64,000 bases of DNA, taken from contig NZ_SSND01000001.1 in the NCBI RefSeq assembly GCF_004799285.1, forward strand, positions 744,001-808,000. The letters are read 5' to 3'. The notes beneath the pieces are model-generated. The model saw nothing but the letters and a program-made list of their open reading frames with translations, ran no database searches and was not told the DNA's origin. The position numbers and the translations under genes are program-made. Shown in pieces: positions 1 to 9,288 of this stretch. How positions within the stretch are numbered: the stretch's first letter is position 1; every line of letters begins with the position of its first letter. Origin of the DNA: Aliigemmobacter aestuarii. GTDB taxonomy: Bacteria > Pseudomonadota > Alphaproteobacteria > Rhodobacterales > Rhodobacteraceae.

Positions 1-66
1 CACGGCAAAGACGGATGTCATCCAGCCCATGACGCACAGAAGATGAATGATCTTGACCCAGTCCAT
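1..66 (-). CDS. N-terminal fragment of a small membrane protein (CopD/HemJ-like)
   Basis: An ATG at 66 reading leftward opens a frame of 22 codons that runs off the window edge. The residues (MDWVKIIHLLCVMGWM, then TSVFAV) form one hydrophobic helix with an early H and a GWM motif. This resembles the first helix of CopD- or HemJ-type inner-membrane proteins, in which a conserved His and Trp occur in this position. Only the first helix is visible, so the family call is inference. It is divergent from the racemase-like gene at 208, and the 140 bases between them would hold both promoters. Confidence 0.45.
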   Translation of the reverse strand, partial: MDWVKIIHLLCVMGWMTSVFAV

Positions 67-207
67 GCGCCCCTTCTGCCCCGGCGCGGGCAGCAAGGCA
101 AGGGGCGCGCGTGCCGCAGGTCGGGGCCGCAGGCGCACCGGCGGTGTAGCGATTGACAGGCCGCCGACCCGGCGGGATGATCGGGGCCAGCCTGACGGGA
201 GGGGCAC

Positions 208-894
208 ATGAATGTCGGCCTGATCACGGGGCTCGGGCCCGCGGCCACCGTCGCCTATTACCGCCACCTGACCGGGGTGGCGGCAGAGCGGGGCCACCGG
301 CTTGACCTGACGATGGTCGAGGCCAACATCCGCGACGTGCTGTCCAACAACCTTTCCGGCCGCGCGCAGGAGCAGGCCGAAATCTTTGCCCGATTGCTTC
401 ACCGCCTGAAGGCCGCCGGGGCGGAATGTGCCAGCATCACCGCCATCGGGCCGCATTTCTGCTGGGCCGAGACGCGTGCGCTCAGCCCGCTGCCGCTGGT
501 GTCGGCGATCACGCCGCTTGACCGGTTCTGTGCCGGTCGGGGCTTTGGGGCCGTCGGGCTTCTGGGGACCGGGCGGGCGATGGCGACGGCGCTGTTCGGC
601 CAGATGGTGCGGACAGCGGTGATCGTGCCCGAGAACCTCGACGAGGTCGGGACGGCCTATCAGGACATGGCCGTTCAGGGCCGTTGCGACGCGGCGACAC
701 GCGACCTTCTGTTCGCCGCAGGTCGCCGGTTGATGGATCGCGGGGCCGAGGCGGTCGCCCTTGCGGGGACCGACCTTCTGCTGGCCTTCGACGGGCGCGA
801 TCCGGGATATCCGGTGATCGACGCGCTGGAGGTCCATGCCGATGTGCTTGCCGATCTGGCCACCGGTCGCGCGACCCTTGCGGATGTGCTTTGA
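208..894 (+). CDS. Aspartate/glutamate racemase-fold protein lacking both catalytic cysteines
   Basis: A 228-residue protein of the usual racemase-family length. The N-terminal loop GLITGLGPAATVAYY (residues 4-18) matches the family opening, usually GGMGP-ATADY. PLP-independent racemases use two cysteines, one in an ACNT-H motif and one in a GCTE motif. Here the first motif reads TAIGPH (residues 78-83), with Ala at the Cys position and His83 kept. The second reads LAGTD (185-189), with Gly in place of Cys. Cys74 and Cys85 lie nearby but out of register. Classical two-base racemisation is therefore unlikely; a lyase, isomerase or binding role is possible. The start is supported by GGGAGGGG seven bases upstream. 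It precedes trpA in the same direction but has no evident pathway link. Confidence 0.85.
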   Translation: MNVGLITGLGPAATVAYYRHLTGVAAERGHRLDLTMVEANIRDVLSNNLSGRAQEQAEIFARLLHRLKAAGAECASITAIGPHFCWAETRALSPLPLVSAITPLDRFCAGRGFGAVGLLGTGRAMATALFGQMVRTAVIVPENLDEVGTAYQDMAVQGRCDAATRDLLFAAGRRLMDRGAEAVALAGTDLLLAFDGRDPGYPVIDALEVHADVLADLATGRATLADVL

Positions 895-966
895 CAGCCG
901 CGACTTGCCCTTGATTTCCGCCCCCGCCCCGTGCAAACCGCTGAAAGCCACCAGAGGGGACGACAG

Positions 967-1758
967 ATGACACGGATCGACGCGACATTCGCCAGACTGC
1001 GGGCCGAGGGCCGCAAGGCCTTTGTCTCCTACATCATGGGCGGCGATCCGGATCAGGCGACCTCGCTTGCCGTGATGAAGGGCCTGCCGGCGGCGGGCGT
1101 GGACATCATCGAACTTGGCATGCCCTTCACCGACCCGATGGCGGATGGCCCGACGATCCAGCTGGCCGGCCAGCGCGCGCTGGAAGCGGGCATGACGATG
1201 GACCGCGTGCTGGACATGGTGCGCGATTTCCGGGCCGGGGATGCCACGACGCCCATCGTGCTGATGGGCTATTACAACCCGATCTATTCGCGCGGCGTCG
1301 ATCGCTTTCTTGCCGAGGCGACCGAAGCCGGGATCGACGGGCTGATCGTCGTTGACCTGCCCCCCGAAGAGGATGACGAGCTTTGCATCCCGGCGCAGAA
1401 GGCGGGGATCAACTTCATCCGGCTCGCGACGCCGACGACCGACGACCGGCGCCTGCCGAAGGTGCTGCAGAACACCAGCGGCTTTGTCTATTACGTCTCG
1501 ATCACCGGGATCACCGGGGCCGCCGCCGCGCAGGCCACCGACGTTGGCCCCGAGGTCGCCCGGATCAAGGCAAAGACCGACCTGCCGGTGATCGTGGGCT
1601 TCGGCATCACCACCCCCGAAGCCGCGCGCGCGATCGCCAGCGTGGCGGATGGCTGCGTGGTAGGGTCCGCCATCGTCAAGGATATCGGCGCGGGCAAGCC
1701 CGTGGCCGAGGTTCTGGCCAATGTCGCGGCGCTGGCCAAGGGCGCCCATTCGGCCTGA
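967..1758 (+). CDS. trpA: Tryptophan synthase alpha subunit
   Basis: A 263-residue TIM-barrel enzyme that cleaves indole-3-glycerol phosphate to indole and glyceraldehyde-3-phosphate and passes indole to TrpB. Family motifs are present: [14 protein letters not shown] (catalytic Glu, substrate loop), [17 protein letters not shown] (catalytic Asp) and the phosphate-binding GFGI near residue 210. The start at MTRIDATF is preferred over an in-frame ATG 36 bases upstream because GAGGGGA lies about 7 bases before it and the extra residues are not family-like. TrpB and TrpF are 12-15 kb away on the other strand, so this is a separated trp gene. A hairpin plus T-run follows it. Confidence 0.96.
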   Translation: MTRIDATFARLRAEGRKAFVSYIMGGDPDQATSLAVMKGLPAAGVDIIELGMPFTDPMADGPTIQLAGQRALEAGMTMDRVLDMVRDFRAGDATTPIVLMGYYNPIYSRGVDRFLAEATEAGIDGLIVVDLPPEEDDELCIPAQKAGINFIRLATPTTDDRRLPKVLQNTSGFVYYVSITGITGAAAAQATDVGPEVARIKAKTDLPVIVGFGITTPEAARAIASVADGCVVGSAIVKDIGAGKPVAEVLANVAALAKGAHSA

Positions 1759-1782
1759 CCGCCGCGATTTCGCGTGTGCAGG

Positions 1783-1809
1783 GGGTCGCCCACGGGGGCG
1801 GCCCTTTTT
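1783..1809 (+). terminator. Rho-independent terminator after trpA
   Basis: The stem GGGTCGCCC / GGGCGGCCC (nine pairs, one G-U) with loop ACGG is followed at once by TTTTT. It lies 25 bases after the trpA stop. Confidence 0.75.
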
Positions 1810-1867
1810 CATTGCATTGCGCCGCCACGATTGGTAAAACTTTCTGACCAAAAAGGGGACAGCCGCC

Positions 1868-3031
1868 ATGCCCGTGATCACCTGCATCGACGACCTCAAG
1901 CGCCTGCACAAGCGGCGTGTGCCGAAGATGTTCTACGACTACGCGGAATCGGGCAGCTATACCGAACAGACCTTCCGCGAGAACACGTCGGATTTCGCGC
2001 AGATCCGCCTGCGGCAGAAGGTGGCGGTTGACATGTCGGGCCGCAGCACCGCCGGGACGATGGCAGGCCATGACGTCGCCATGCCCGTGGCGCTGGCGCC
2101 GGTCGGGCTGTGCGGCATGCAGCACGCCGATGGCGAGATCAAGGCCGCCCGCGCCGCCGAGAAATTCGGCGTGCCCTTCACCCTGTCCACCATGTCGATC
2201 TGTTCGATCGAGGATGTGGCGGCGCACACGACCAAACCCTTCTGGTTCCAGCTTTACGTAATGCAGGACGAGGATTTCGTCGATGCGATCATCGAACGGG
2301 CGAAACGGGCGAAATGTTCGGCGCTGGTGCTGACGCTGGACCTTCAGATCCTCGGCCAGCGGCACAAGGACCTGAAGAACGGCCTTTCGGCCCCGCCGAA
2401 ACTGACCCTGCCGGTGATGCTGGACCTGGCCACGAAATGGCGTTGGGGCCTGGGGATGCTGGGCACGAAACGGCGGTTCTTCGGCAATATCGTGGGCCAT
2501 GCCAAGGGCGTGGGCGACACCGCCAGCCTGATGAGCTGGACCTCGGAACAGTTCGATCCGAAGCTCGACTGGGGGAAGATCGCCCGCATCCGCGACCAGT
2601 GGGGAGGAAAATTCATCATCAAGGGCATCCTTGACGAGGAAGACGCCCGCATCGCGGCCGATTTCGGAGCCGACGCGATCATCGTGTCGAACCACGGCGG
2701 GCGTCAGCTTGACGGCGCGCTATCGGCGATCCGCATGCTGCCCTCGATCGTGCGGGCCGTGGGGGACAAGGTCGAGGTCCACATGGACAGCGGCATCCGG
2801 TCGGGTCAGGACGTGCTGAAGGCGCTGGCGCTTGGGGCAAAGGGCACCTACATCGGCCGGTCCTACATCTACGGGCTCGGCGCGATGGGCGAGGCGGGCG
2901 TGACCCGCGCGCTGGAGGTGATCCGCAAGGAGCTGGACACGACGATGGCGCTGTGCGGCGAACGCGATGTCAAGGCGCTTGGCCGGCACAACCTGCTGAT
3001 CCCCGAGGGGTTCGAGGGCCACTGGGCCTGA
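1868..3031 (+). CDS. lldD: FMN-dependent L-lactate dehydrogenase (alpha-hydroxy-acid oxidase family)
   Basis: A 387-residue FMN enzyme that oxidises L-lactate to pyruvate and passes electrons to the quinone pool at the inner membrane. The active-site signature SNHGGRQLDG (about residues 277-286) contains the catalytic His and substrate Arg. LAPVGLCGMQHADGE early on and DSGIRSGQDVLKALALGA later are the FMN/phosphate-binding parts. The length matches LldD. AAAAGGGGA precedes the ATG. No lldR or lldP neighbour is present, so the gene stands alone. A related glycolate or mandelate substrate cannot be excluded from sequence. It converges with the MFS gene, with 9 bases between the stops. Confidence 0.9.
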   Translation: MPVITCIDDLKRLHKRRVPKMFYDYAESGSYTEQTFRENTSDFAQIRLRQKVAVDMSGRSTAGTMAGHDVAMPVALAPVGLCGMQHADGEIKAARAAEKFGVPFTLSTMSICSIEDVAAHTTKPFWFQLYVMQDEDFVDAIIERAKRAKCSALVLTLDLQILGQRHKDLKNGLSAPPKLTLPVMLDLATKWRWGLGMLGTKRRFFGNIVGHAKGVGDTASLMSWTSEQFDPKLDWGKIARIRDQWGGKFIIKGILDEEDARIAADFGADAIIVSNHGGRQLDGALSAIRMLPSIVRAVGDKVEVHMDSGIRSGQDVLKALALGAKGTYIGRSYIYGLGAMGEAGVTRALEVIRKELDTTMALCGERDVKALGRHNLLIPEGFEGHWA

Positions 3032-3040
3032 GGGCGCGCC

Positions 3041-4186
3041 TCAACTCCGCAGCCGGGCCATGACCGGCGCCAGCACCAGCAGGCTGCACAGCATCAGCGC
3101 GGCAAAGACGAAGGCCATCCGCAGGCCGAAGCTGCCCGCGATCAGCCCCAGCATCGGGGGGCCCACGAAATAGCCGAAATACCCCAGCATCGTCGCGCGC
3201 GCCACGGCGCGGGCGCGGGCCTCGGGCGCGGCGCGGCGGCCGACCAGCGAAAAGGCGGTCGGCGCAATCACCGATGACCCGATGCCCATCACGATGAATC
3301 CGGCATAGGCCATGAGCGGGTTCAGCGCGAAGGCCGCCGTCAGGGCACCACAGGCCGAAACCAGCGCCCCCGCGCGCAACAGGAAATACGGATCGGTCCG
3401 CGCGACGATCCCCTGCCCCGCCAGCCGGGCAAAGCCCATCGTCAGCGCCAGCGCGGCAGGCCCCATCGCGCCCTCGGCGGGGCTGCCGCCCAGTGTCTTT
3501 TCGATATGCAGGGCCGACCAGTTTTCGGCCGCGTTCTCGGTCAGGAAAGCGATCAGCACCATGCCGCCGCCGATCACCGGCACCATGCCAAGGCTGCGCC
3601 CCGGCCCCTCCTTCGGGCGGGCAAGCCCGTCGATCCGGCCGTCGCTTTCGAACGTCAGAAGCGCCAGCAGCGCCGCGCAGCCCGCCGTGGTCAGCATGAC
3701 CCAACCCGGCGGCCAGCCTGCGTTGCGCATCAGGCCCGTGGCGATGGCCCCACCCGCATAGCCGAAGGAATAGCCCGCATGGCAAAGCGTCATCAGATGC
3801 AGCGCCCGCGCGTTTTCAAGCGCGGCCACGCGGGCGTTCATCAGAACGTCGGTCAACCCGGTCGCCGCGCCCGCGATCATCATCGCCAGCGGAAACAGCC
3901 AGACCGAGGACGTCTGCCCCGGCAGGATGAATCCCAATGCCATCGCCATCGTGGCCAGCGGCAGCGCCAGCCGCCCCGCCGCCACCCCGAACGAGGGGGC
4001 AAGAAACATCGCGACCACCGCCGCGAGCGAGGTGAACAGGATCAACCGGCCCAGTTGCGCCTCGTCCACGCCCAGTTGCAGCTTGAGGTCGGGCAGGACG
4101 GCTGCGAAGGTGCCCCACAGGATTCCCATCGCGGCAAAGGCCGCCAGCGCCGCCCGGGCGGTGGTCAGAGTGGTCAGGAATGGCAT
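3041..4186 (-). CDS. MFS transporter, YbjJ-like
   Basis: A 381-residue integral membrane protein with about 12 hydrophobic segments in two halves. The G-rich segments AGAATGLTDVLMNARV and MGIGSSVIAPTAFSLVGRRA resemble the YbjJ-type major facilitator group (TGLTDVxMN-N is characteristic). Substrate is unknown. The first ATG follows GCGGAG at suitable spacing. The gene diverges from rplY across about 200 bases and has no partner gene that would suggest a substrate. Confidence 0.85.
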   Translation of the reverse strand: MPFLTTLTTARAALAAFAAMGILWGTFAAVLPDLKLQLGVDEAQLGRLILFTSLAAVVAMFLAPSFGVAAGRLALPLATMAMALGFILPGQTSSVWLFPLAMMIAGAATGLTDVLMNARVAALENARALHLMTLCHAGYSFGYAGGAIATGLMRNAGWPPGWVMLTTAGCAALLALLTFESDGRIDGLARPKEGPGRSLGMVPVIGGGMVLIAFLTENAAENWSALHIEKTLGGSPAEGAMGPAALALTMGFARLAGQGIVARTDPYFLLRAGALVSACGALTAAFALNPLMAYAGFIVMGIGSSVIAPTAFSLVGRRAAPEARARAVARATMLGYFGYFVGPPMLGLIAGSFGLRMAFVFAALMLCSLLVLAPVMARLRS

Positions 4187-4388
4187 GAGGCGCTCCGCAG
4201 GGTGAGTGCGACAGAGCTAGGCCCTTCGGAGTGTCGCGGCAAGCCTGTGCGCGACATGCCCCGGCCCGTGTGCGCCGGTGCGCGGCCCGCTTTTGGGCTT
4301 CCCTTCCAGCCGATTCCCCGCTATAGGCCCCCGGTCGCGCCGCACACCCTTGGAGGGCGGCGGACCTAACAGCAAATGGAGACTGACA

Positions 4389-4994
4389 ATGGCTGGTGAG
4401 ATCCCGGATCTTATCGCCGAGGTACGGACGGGGACAGGCAAGGGGGCCGCTCGTCAATCGCGTCGCGATAACAAAGTACCCGGCATCGTTTACGGCGGCG
4501 GCGTGGACCCGCTTCCGATCAACCTCGACTACCACTACCTGCTGAAGCGCCTGAAGGCAGGCCGCTTCCTTTCGACCCTCTTCAACCTGAAGGTCGAAGG
4601 CCAGGACGACGTGCGCGTGATCTGCCGCGGCGTGCAGCGCGATGTGGTCAAGGATCTGCCCCGGCATGTCGATTTCATGCGCCTGCGCCGGACCTCGCGG
4701 ATCAACCTGTTCATCCACGTGACCTTCGAGAACCACGAACAAGCCCCCGGCCTGAAGCGTGGCGGCACGCTGGTCGTGGTGCGCCCGGAAGTCGAACTGG
4801 AAGTGACCGCGGGTGACATCCCCGATCACATCACGGTCGACCTGACCGGCCGCCAGATCGGCGACGTGATCCACATCAACGATGTGGCGCTGCCCGAAGG
4901 CGTGAAGCCCACGATCGACCGGAACTTCGTGATCGCGAACATCTCGGCCCCGTCGGGGCTGCGGTCTTCGGACAACGAGGCTGCCGAGGAATAA
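4389..4994 (+). CDS. rplY: 50S ribosomal protein L25/general stress protein Ctc
   Basis: A 201-residue long-form L25 (L25 domain about 1-95, TL5/Ctc C-terminal domain about 100-185, short acidic tail ending EAAEE). It binds 5S rRNA in the large subunit. Family features seen are [12 protein letters not shown] near the N-terminus, VPGIVYGGG, and HVDFMRL in the domain linker. The frame opens much further upstream, but MAGEIPDL is the family N-terminus and GGAG lies 6 bases before its ATG. A TATAGG that could be a -10 lies at 4322. pth normally follows directly; here an antisense glycosyltransferase separates them. Confidence 0.95.
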   Translation: MAGEIPDLIAEVRTGTGKGAARQSRRDNKVPGIVYGGGVDPLPINLDYHYLLKRLKAGRFLSTLFNLKVEGQDDVRVICRGVQRDVVKDLPRHVDFMRLRRTSRINLFIHVTFENHEQAPGLKRGGTLVVVRPEVELEVTAGDIPDHITVDLTGRQIGDVIHINDVALPEGVKPTIDRNFVIANISAPSGLRSSDNEAAEE

Positions 4995-5018
4995 GTCCGG
5001 CACAGCGGACGAGGGACG

Positions 5019-5051
5019 GGGCGCGGGGGGAAACCTTCGCGCCCTTTCCTT
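5019..5051 (+). terminator. Probable terminator after rplY
   Basis: The stem GGGCGCG / CGCGCCC with an 11-12 base loop is followed by TTTCCTTT, 25 bases after the rplY stop. The loop is long and the T-run broken, so strength is uncertain. Confidence 0.4.
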
Positions 5052-5066
5052 TGGCACCCGCGCGCC

Positions 5067-6083
5067 TTAGTCCTCGGGGAATTCGGGCGCGCCTTGGGCC
5101 TTTTGCAGATGCGCGGCGTGGCGCGGGTCATCCTCTGGACGTCCCCCGGCGCGGGCGACGATCCGGGCCACGTGATCGGCACAGCACAGGTGATGCAGCC
5201 GCCAGACATCGGGCAGGCGCAGACAGTCCTGCCGCAGCGCCTCGAACGCATCGGCGTGGCGGAGCGCGGTGATGTCCATCGCCTCGTTGCGGTCGGCGCG
5301 GGCGAAATAGGCATCGTCATAGCGATCGCGCAGCGCCACGGGCGACAGCGTGCCGCGCTTCAGTCCAAAACTTTCGTGGGACCGCAGCATGTAATGGTTG
5401 ATCTGCGCCACCTTGTGCCCGACCAGCCCCGCGGGCAGCGTGCGCGGGCCGCCCGCTTCGGCCCGGAAGCCGGGCATGGGTCGGCCATCGGCTGTGATCC
5501 AGCCCAGGCCGGGGGTGTCCCAGTCGCCGCCCGCCGCGGCGATGTCGAACCGGCGCGGCCCGTGTTCGCCAAGACGCCCGAACCAGTCGGGGCGGCGGAA
5601 GATCGCCTTGACCCAGCGTCCCATCGCGTGGCGCGGGCGCTGGCATTGCAGGAATTGATGGTGCACGGGCTGATCGGCATAGGTTTCGATCCCCGAGGAG
5701 CCAAAGACCTTCCAGTTGATCGACATGCCCAGAAAGGCGGGCGGCCCCGGCGGGATCAGATCGGTGATCCGCCCCTCGCCCCGGTGGATCACCAGGAATT
5801 CATCGACATCCGCCACCATCACCCAATCGGCGCCCGTCACGGCGGGATGCGCCTTGGCCGCGCGCAGCTTGCGCCGGGTGATCGGCTGGCCGGGCGGCAC
5901 GTCGCAGCGCAGGTGATGCACCCAACCCGCGCGCGCCAGCGCGTCCAGAAGATCGGGCGAGGGATCGGTGCAATCGTTGGTCACGACCAGGATGTCGGTG
6001 AACCCCAGAAGCCGATACCAGGTGACCCATTCGACGATGAACGGGCCTTCGTTGCGCATGGAACAGACGACGGTGTGGCGCAC
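5067..6083 (-). CDS. Glycosyltransferase family 2 protein (Glyco_tranf_2_4 type)
   Basis: About 338 residues. The start is a GTG giving VRHTVVCSMRNEGPF; a TTG at 6143 is the other in-frame option but has a weak ribosome site. CSMRNEGPFIVEWV-WYRLLGF is the signature of a group of alphaproteobacterial GT-A transferases, followed by a sugar-nucleotide region (VVTNDCTDPSPDLL) and the metal-binding DVDEF (DxD-like) at about residue 90. Further conserved patches are NWKVFGSSG and GHKVAQINHYMLRS. It probably adds a sugar to a surface polysaccharide or glycan; donor and acceptor are unknown. It lies antisense between rplY and pth. Confidence 0.85.
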   Translation of the reverse strand: MRHTVVCSMRNEGPFIVEWVTWYRLLGFTDILVVTNDCTDPSPDLLDALARAGWVHHLRCDVPPGQPITRRKLRAAKAHPAVTGADWVMVADVDEFLVIHRGEGRITDLIPPGPPAFLGMSINWKVFGSSGIETYADQPVHHQFLQCQRPRHAMGRWVKAIFRRPDWFGRLGEHGPRRFDIAAAGGDWDTPGLGWITADGRPMPGFRAEAGGPRTLPAGLVGHKVAQINHYMLRSHESFGLKRGTLSPVALRDRYDDAYFARADRNEAMDITALRHADAFEALRQDCLRLPDVWRLHHLCCADHVARIVARAGGRPEDDPRHAAHLQKAQGAPEFPED

Positions 6084-6205
6084 TTCTGTCGGGGTCTCCG
6101 GTCCTCTGCCGCGGACCCTGCACGGGCTGGAGCCGGGCGTCAAGCCTTGCGCCCTGCCCCGCCTGCTGGCATTCAGGATGCATCACGCACAGGAGACGGC
6201 AGGCG

Positions 6206-6931
6206 ATGAAGCTCTTTGTGGGCCTTGGCAATCCCGGGGCGAAATATGCCGAAAACCGGCACAACATCGGCTTCATGGCGCTGGACCGGATCGCGGCAGA
6301 TCACGGGTTCGGCCCGTGGAAGGCGGCCTTCAAGGCGCTGGTCGCCGAAGGCCGGTTCGGATCGGACAGGGTGATCCTGCTGAAACCGCAGACCTTCATG
6401 AACCTGTCGGGCGAGGCGGTGCAGGCTGCGGCCGGTTTCTACAAGATCGCGCCCGAGGATATCGTCGTCTTCCATGACGAACTGGACCTTGCCCCCGGCA
6501 AGCTGCGGCTGAAGCAGGGCGGCGGACATGCGGGCCATAACGGCCTGCGGTCAATCCACGCCCATCTAGGCGAAGGCTATGGCCGGGTACGTCTGGGGAT
6601 CGGGCATCCGGGGCACAAGGATGCCGTGGCGGCCTATGTGCTGCATGATTTCGCCAAGGCCGATCAGGGCTGGCTTGACGATCTGCTGCGCGGAATCTCG
6701 GATGGCGCGGCCGCCCTTGCCGCCGGCGATGGCGCGCGGTTCCAGAACGCGGTGGCCGCGCGGATCGCACCGCCGCGCCCCTCGACCGGGGACCGGCGCC
6801 CGGATGCGGCGCCCGCCAGACCGGCGCCCCAGATCGCCCCCGATCCGAAGGCCCCCGATCCGAACCCGGGCCCCAACGCCCCCGAGGACGGCCGCAGCCC
6901 GCTGCAAAGGCTGGTGGATCGCTTCCGGTGA
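6206..6931 (+). CDS. pth: Peptidyl-tRNA hydrolase
   Basis: Releases tRNA from peptidyl-tRNA dropped by ribosomes. The start MKLFVGLGNPGAKYAENRHNIGFMALD contains the catalytic His (HNIGF), and later motifs are KPQTFMNLSG, FHDELDL (catalytic Asp) and GGGHAGHNGLRS. AGGAG precedes the ATG. The family is usually near 190 residues. This one has 241, with a low-complexity Pro/Ala/Asp-rich tail from about residue 188 (many DP-APDP units), probably disordered. It overlaps the next gene by four bases (GTGA), so the two are translationally coupled. Confidence 0.95.
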   Translation: MKLFVGLGNPGAKYAENRHNIGFMALDRIAADHGFGPWKAAFKALVAEGRFGSDRVILLKPQTFMNLSGEAVQAAAGFYKIAPEDIVVFHDELDLAPGKLRLKQGGGHAGHNGLRSIHAHLGEGYGRVRLGIGHPGHKDAVAAYVLHDFAKADQGWLDDLLRGISDGAAALAAGDGARFQNAVAARIAPPRPSTGDRRPDAAPARPAPQIAPDPKAPDPNPGPNAPEDGRSPLQRLVDRFR

Positions 6932-7968
6932 ACGCGCGGGTCAGGGACAGTTTTCACGTCCAGGCAGGCCATTGCGAGGCCCTGGGTTCGCCCTTCACCG
7001 CGCGCCTGTTGCGGCTTCTGGCCGATGGGCTGATGCCCGACGGGGCGGTGGCGGCGCGGGTGCTTGACTGGCCAGGCGACCCCGACGGCAAGGCCGACGC
7101 GCTGGCGCTGCGGCTGGCAGGGGGCCTTCACCATCTGGCGCGCGAGGGGATAGACCCGGACCTTGCCGCCGTCTATTCCGCCCCGCCCGACGATGACGCC
7201 GCGCTTCTGGCGCCGGTTCTGGCCGCGCTGCACAGGCACGAGGCGGCGCTTCTGCGCTGGCTCGACAGTGCGCCCCAGACGAACGAGGTGCTTCGGTCGG
7301 TCGCGCTGATCGCGGCGGGGCACTGGCTTGCGGCGCGGACCGGCCTGCCGATGGTTCTGTCGGAACTGGGGGCAAGCGCCGGGCTGAACCTGATCTGGGA
7401 TCATCACGCGCTGGTTGCGGGCGGCAGGCGGTTCGGCCCCGCGGAGGCGACGGTCACACTCTGCCCGGAATGGTCGGGCCCGCTGCCGCCCGATGCCCCG
7501 CCCCGGATCGCCGCGCGGGCGGGGGTTGACCTCAACCCGGTTGATCCGCTGCGCGACCGGGGCAGGCTTCTGGCCTATGTCTGGGCCGATCAGGCCGACC
7601 GCATCGCAAGGACCGAGGCCGCGCTGGACCTGGCCGCGCGGCTGCGTCCCGAGATTGCGCAGGCAGACGCGATCGACTGGCTTGCGGGTCGCCTGGCCCA
7701 GCCCCATCCCGGCCACCTGCATCTGGTCTTCCACACCGTCGCCTGGCAATATTTCCCCGCCGCCGCCCGGCAAAGGGGCGAGGCACTGCTGACCGAGGCC
7801 GGCGCCCGCGCGACGGATGAGGCGCCCCTTGCACGGCTTGCGATGGAGGCTGACGGCGAAACGCCCGGCGCGGGGCTTGCGCTGACCCTCTGGCCGGGCG
7901 GGCAGACCACCCGCCTTGGCCGGGTCGATTTCCACGGCCGCTGGGTTGACTGGCAAGCGCAGGGGTGA
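6928..7968 (+). CDS. DUF2332 family protein
   Basis: A 346-residue cytoplasmic protein with a GTG start inside the pth stop. It matches the DUF2332 family: the opening FHVQAGHCEALGSPFTARLL, then TNEVLRSVAL, LSELGASAGLNLIWD (a glycine-rich, methyltransferase-like nucleotide-binding loop near residue 155) and VFHTVAWQYFP. The biochemical role is not known to me; the ELGASAGLN loop suggests a Rossmann-like fold. It is coupled to pth by overlap, but a functional link is only inference. Confidence 0.85.
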   Translation: MNARVRDSFHVQAGHCEALGSPFTARLLRLLADGLMPDGAVAARVLDWPGDPDGKADALALRLAGGLHHLAREGIDPDLAAVYSAPPDDDAALLAPVLAALHRHEAALLRWLDSAPQTNEVLRSVALIAAGHWLAARTGLPMVLSELGASAGLNLIWDHHALVAGGRRFGPAEATVTLCPEWSGPLPPDAPPRIAARAGVDLNPVDPLRDRGRLLAYVWADQADRIARTEAALDLAARLRPEIAQADAIDWLAGRLAQPHPGHLHLVFHTVAWQYFPAAARQRGEALLTEAGARATDEAPLARLAMEADGETPGAGLALTLWPGGQTTRLGRVDFHGRWVDWQAQG

Positions 7969-8068
7969 CGTTGCGGCGGCCTGGGCGCCCCGGCCTTGCC
8001 CGACCGCGTGTGCTGTGGTCATCATCCGCCGGGTGGACAACGGGGGATTGGCGGAGGGGGATTGGCGG

Positions 8069-9223
8069 ATGCGGCGCCTTCTGATGCGCGGACTTGCGGT
8101 TCTGGTCGTGGTTCTGGCCGCCCTTGCCGCCTGGAAATGGGACGAGATCACACGGCTTCGCGCCGTTCTGACGCTGTTCGACGAAGACCGGATCGTCGCC
8201 AATTTCAGCCGGATGGACGCGGCCTTCCTGTCGCGGCCCGTGCCCGTGGCGGGGCCTGCGCTGCCGCTGCCCGAAGGCCCTGCGATGACCCTGCCCGAGG
8301 GCGCCGGGGACTGGATCGCCGAACGCGCCGTCACCGGGCTGGTCGTCCTGAAGGACGGGGTTATCGTGCATGAAAGCTATCACCTCGGCACTTCGGCCGA
8401 GGATCTGCGCATCTCGTGGTCGGTGGCCAAGTCCGTGCTGTCAGCGCTTTACGGCATCCTGCTGGCTGAAGGCGCGGTCGGCACGCTGGATGATCCGGTA
8501 ACGCGGCACGCGCCCGCGCTGGCCGGGTCGGCCTATGACGGGGCGACGGTGCGCGATGTGCTGACGATGCAGTCGGGCGTGACCTTCAACGAGGATTACC
8601 TGGATTTCAACAGCGACATCAACCGGATGGGCCGGGTCCTTGCGCTTGGCGGGTCGATGGACGGTTTCGCCGCGGACCTGAAGGCGCGTGACCGCGCGCC
8701 GGGGACGGGCTGGCAATATGTCTCGATCGACACGCATGTGATCGGGATGGTGATCCGGGGCGCGACCGGGCGCACGATCCCCGACCTGGTATCGGAAAAA
8801 CTGTTCGGTCCCCTGGGGCTTGAGGCCGAACCCCGCTATCTGACCGATGGCGAGGGCGTGGCCTTCGTTCTGGGCGGGTTGAACCTGCGCACCCGCGACT
8901 ATGCGCGGATCGGCCAGCTTTTCCTTGACCTTGGCCGCGCCGACGGCCGCCAGATCGTGCCCGAGGATTGGGTTCTGGCCTCCACCCGCCCGCAGGCGGC
9001 AACCGCGCCGGGCGCGATGGGGTACGGCTACCAGTGGTGGATCCCGCCGGGTTCGACCGAGGGCGAATTCCAGGCGCAGGGTGTCTATGGGCAGTATATC
9101 TATGTCAACCGGCCCGCGGGCGTGGTGATCGCCGTCAATGCCGCCGACAGGGGTTTTACCGCCGAGGGCGTCGATGCACGGAACACCGCCATGTTCCGCG
9201 CCATCGCCGCAGCGGCGCGCTGA
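8069..9223 (+). CDS. Serine hydrolase, beta-lactamase/EstB-like, membrane anchored
   Basis: 384 residues. An N-terminal hydrophobic helix (about 5-27, after MRRLLMR) anchors or exports the protein. The beta-lactamase-fold domain follows, with SVAK (SxxK nucleophile motif, about residue 117-120 in SWSVAKSVL), YVS (YxN equivalent), and a late GVYGQYIYVN segment where the KTG/HxG box should be. This is the class C/6-aminohexanoate-dimer hydrolase pattern, so the substrate is probably an ester, amide or D-peptide in the periplasm rather than an antibiotic. The ATG at 8069 has GGAGGGGG eight bases before it; the frame is open earlier but without a ribosome site. Confidence 0.85.
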   Translation: MRRLLMRGLAVLVVVLAALAAWKWDEITRLRAVLTLFDEDRIVANFSRMDAAFLSRPVPVAGPALPLPEGPAMTLPEGAGDWIAERAVTGLVVLKDGVIVHESYHLGTSAEDLRISWSVAKSVLSALYGILLAEGAVGTLDDPVTRHAPALAGSAYDGATVRDVLTMQSGVTFNEDYLDFNSDINRMGRVLALGGSMDGFAADLKARDRAPGTGWQYVSIDTHVIGMVIRGATGRTIPDLVSEKLFGPLGLEAEPRYLTDGEGVAFVLGGLNLRTRDYARIGQLFLDLGRADGRQIVPEDWVLASTRPQAATAPGAMGYGYQWWIPPGSTEGEFQAQGVYGQYIYVNRPAGVVIAVNAADRGFTAEGVDARNTAMFRAIAAAAR

Positions 9224-9288
9224 TCCGCGCCGGGGGCCTTGCCCCGACCCCGCGCCGGATTAGACTGAACGCAAAGGCGGAGGATGGG

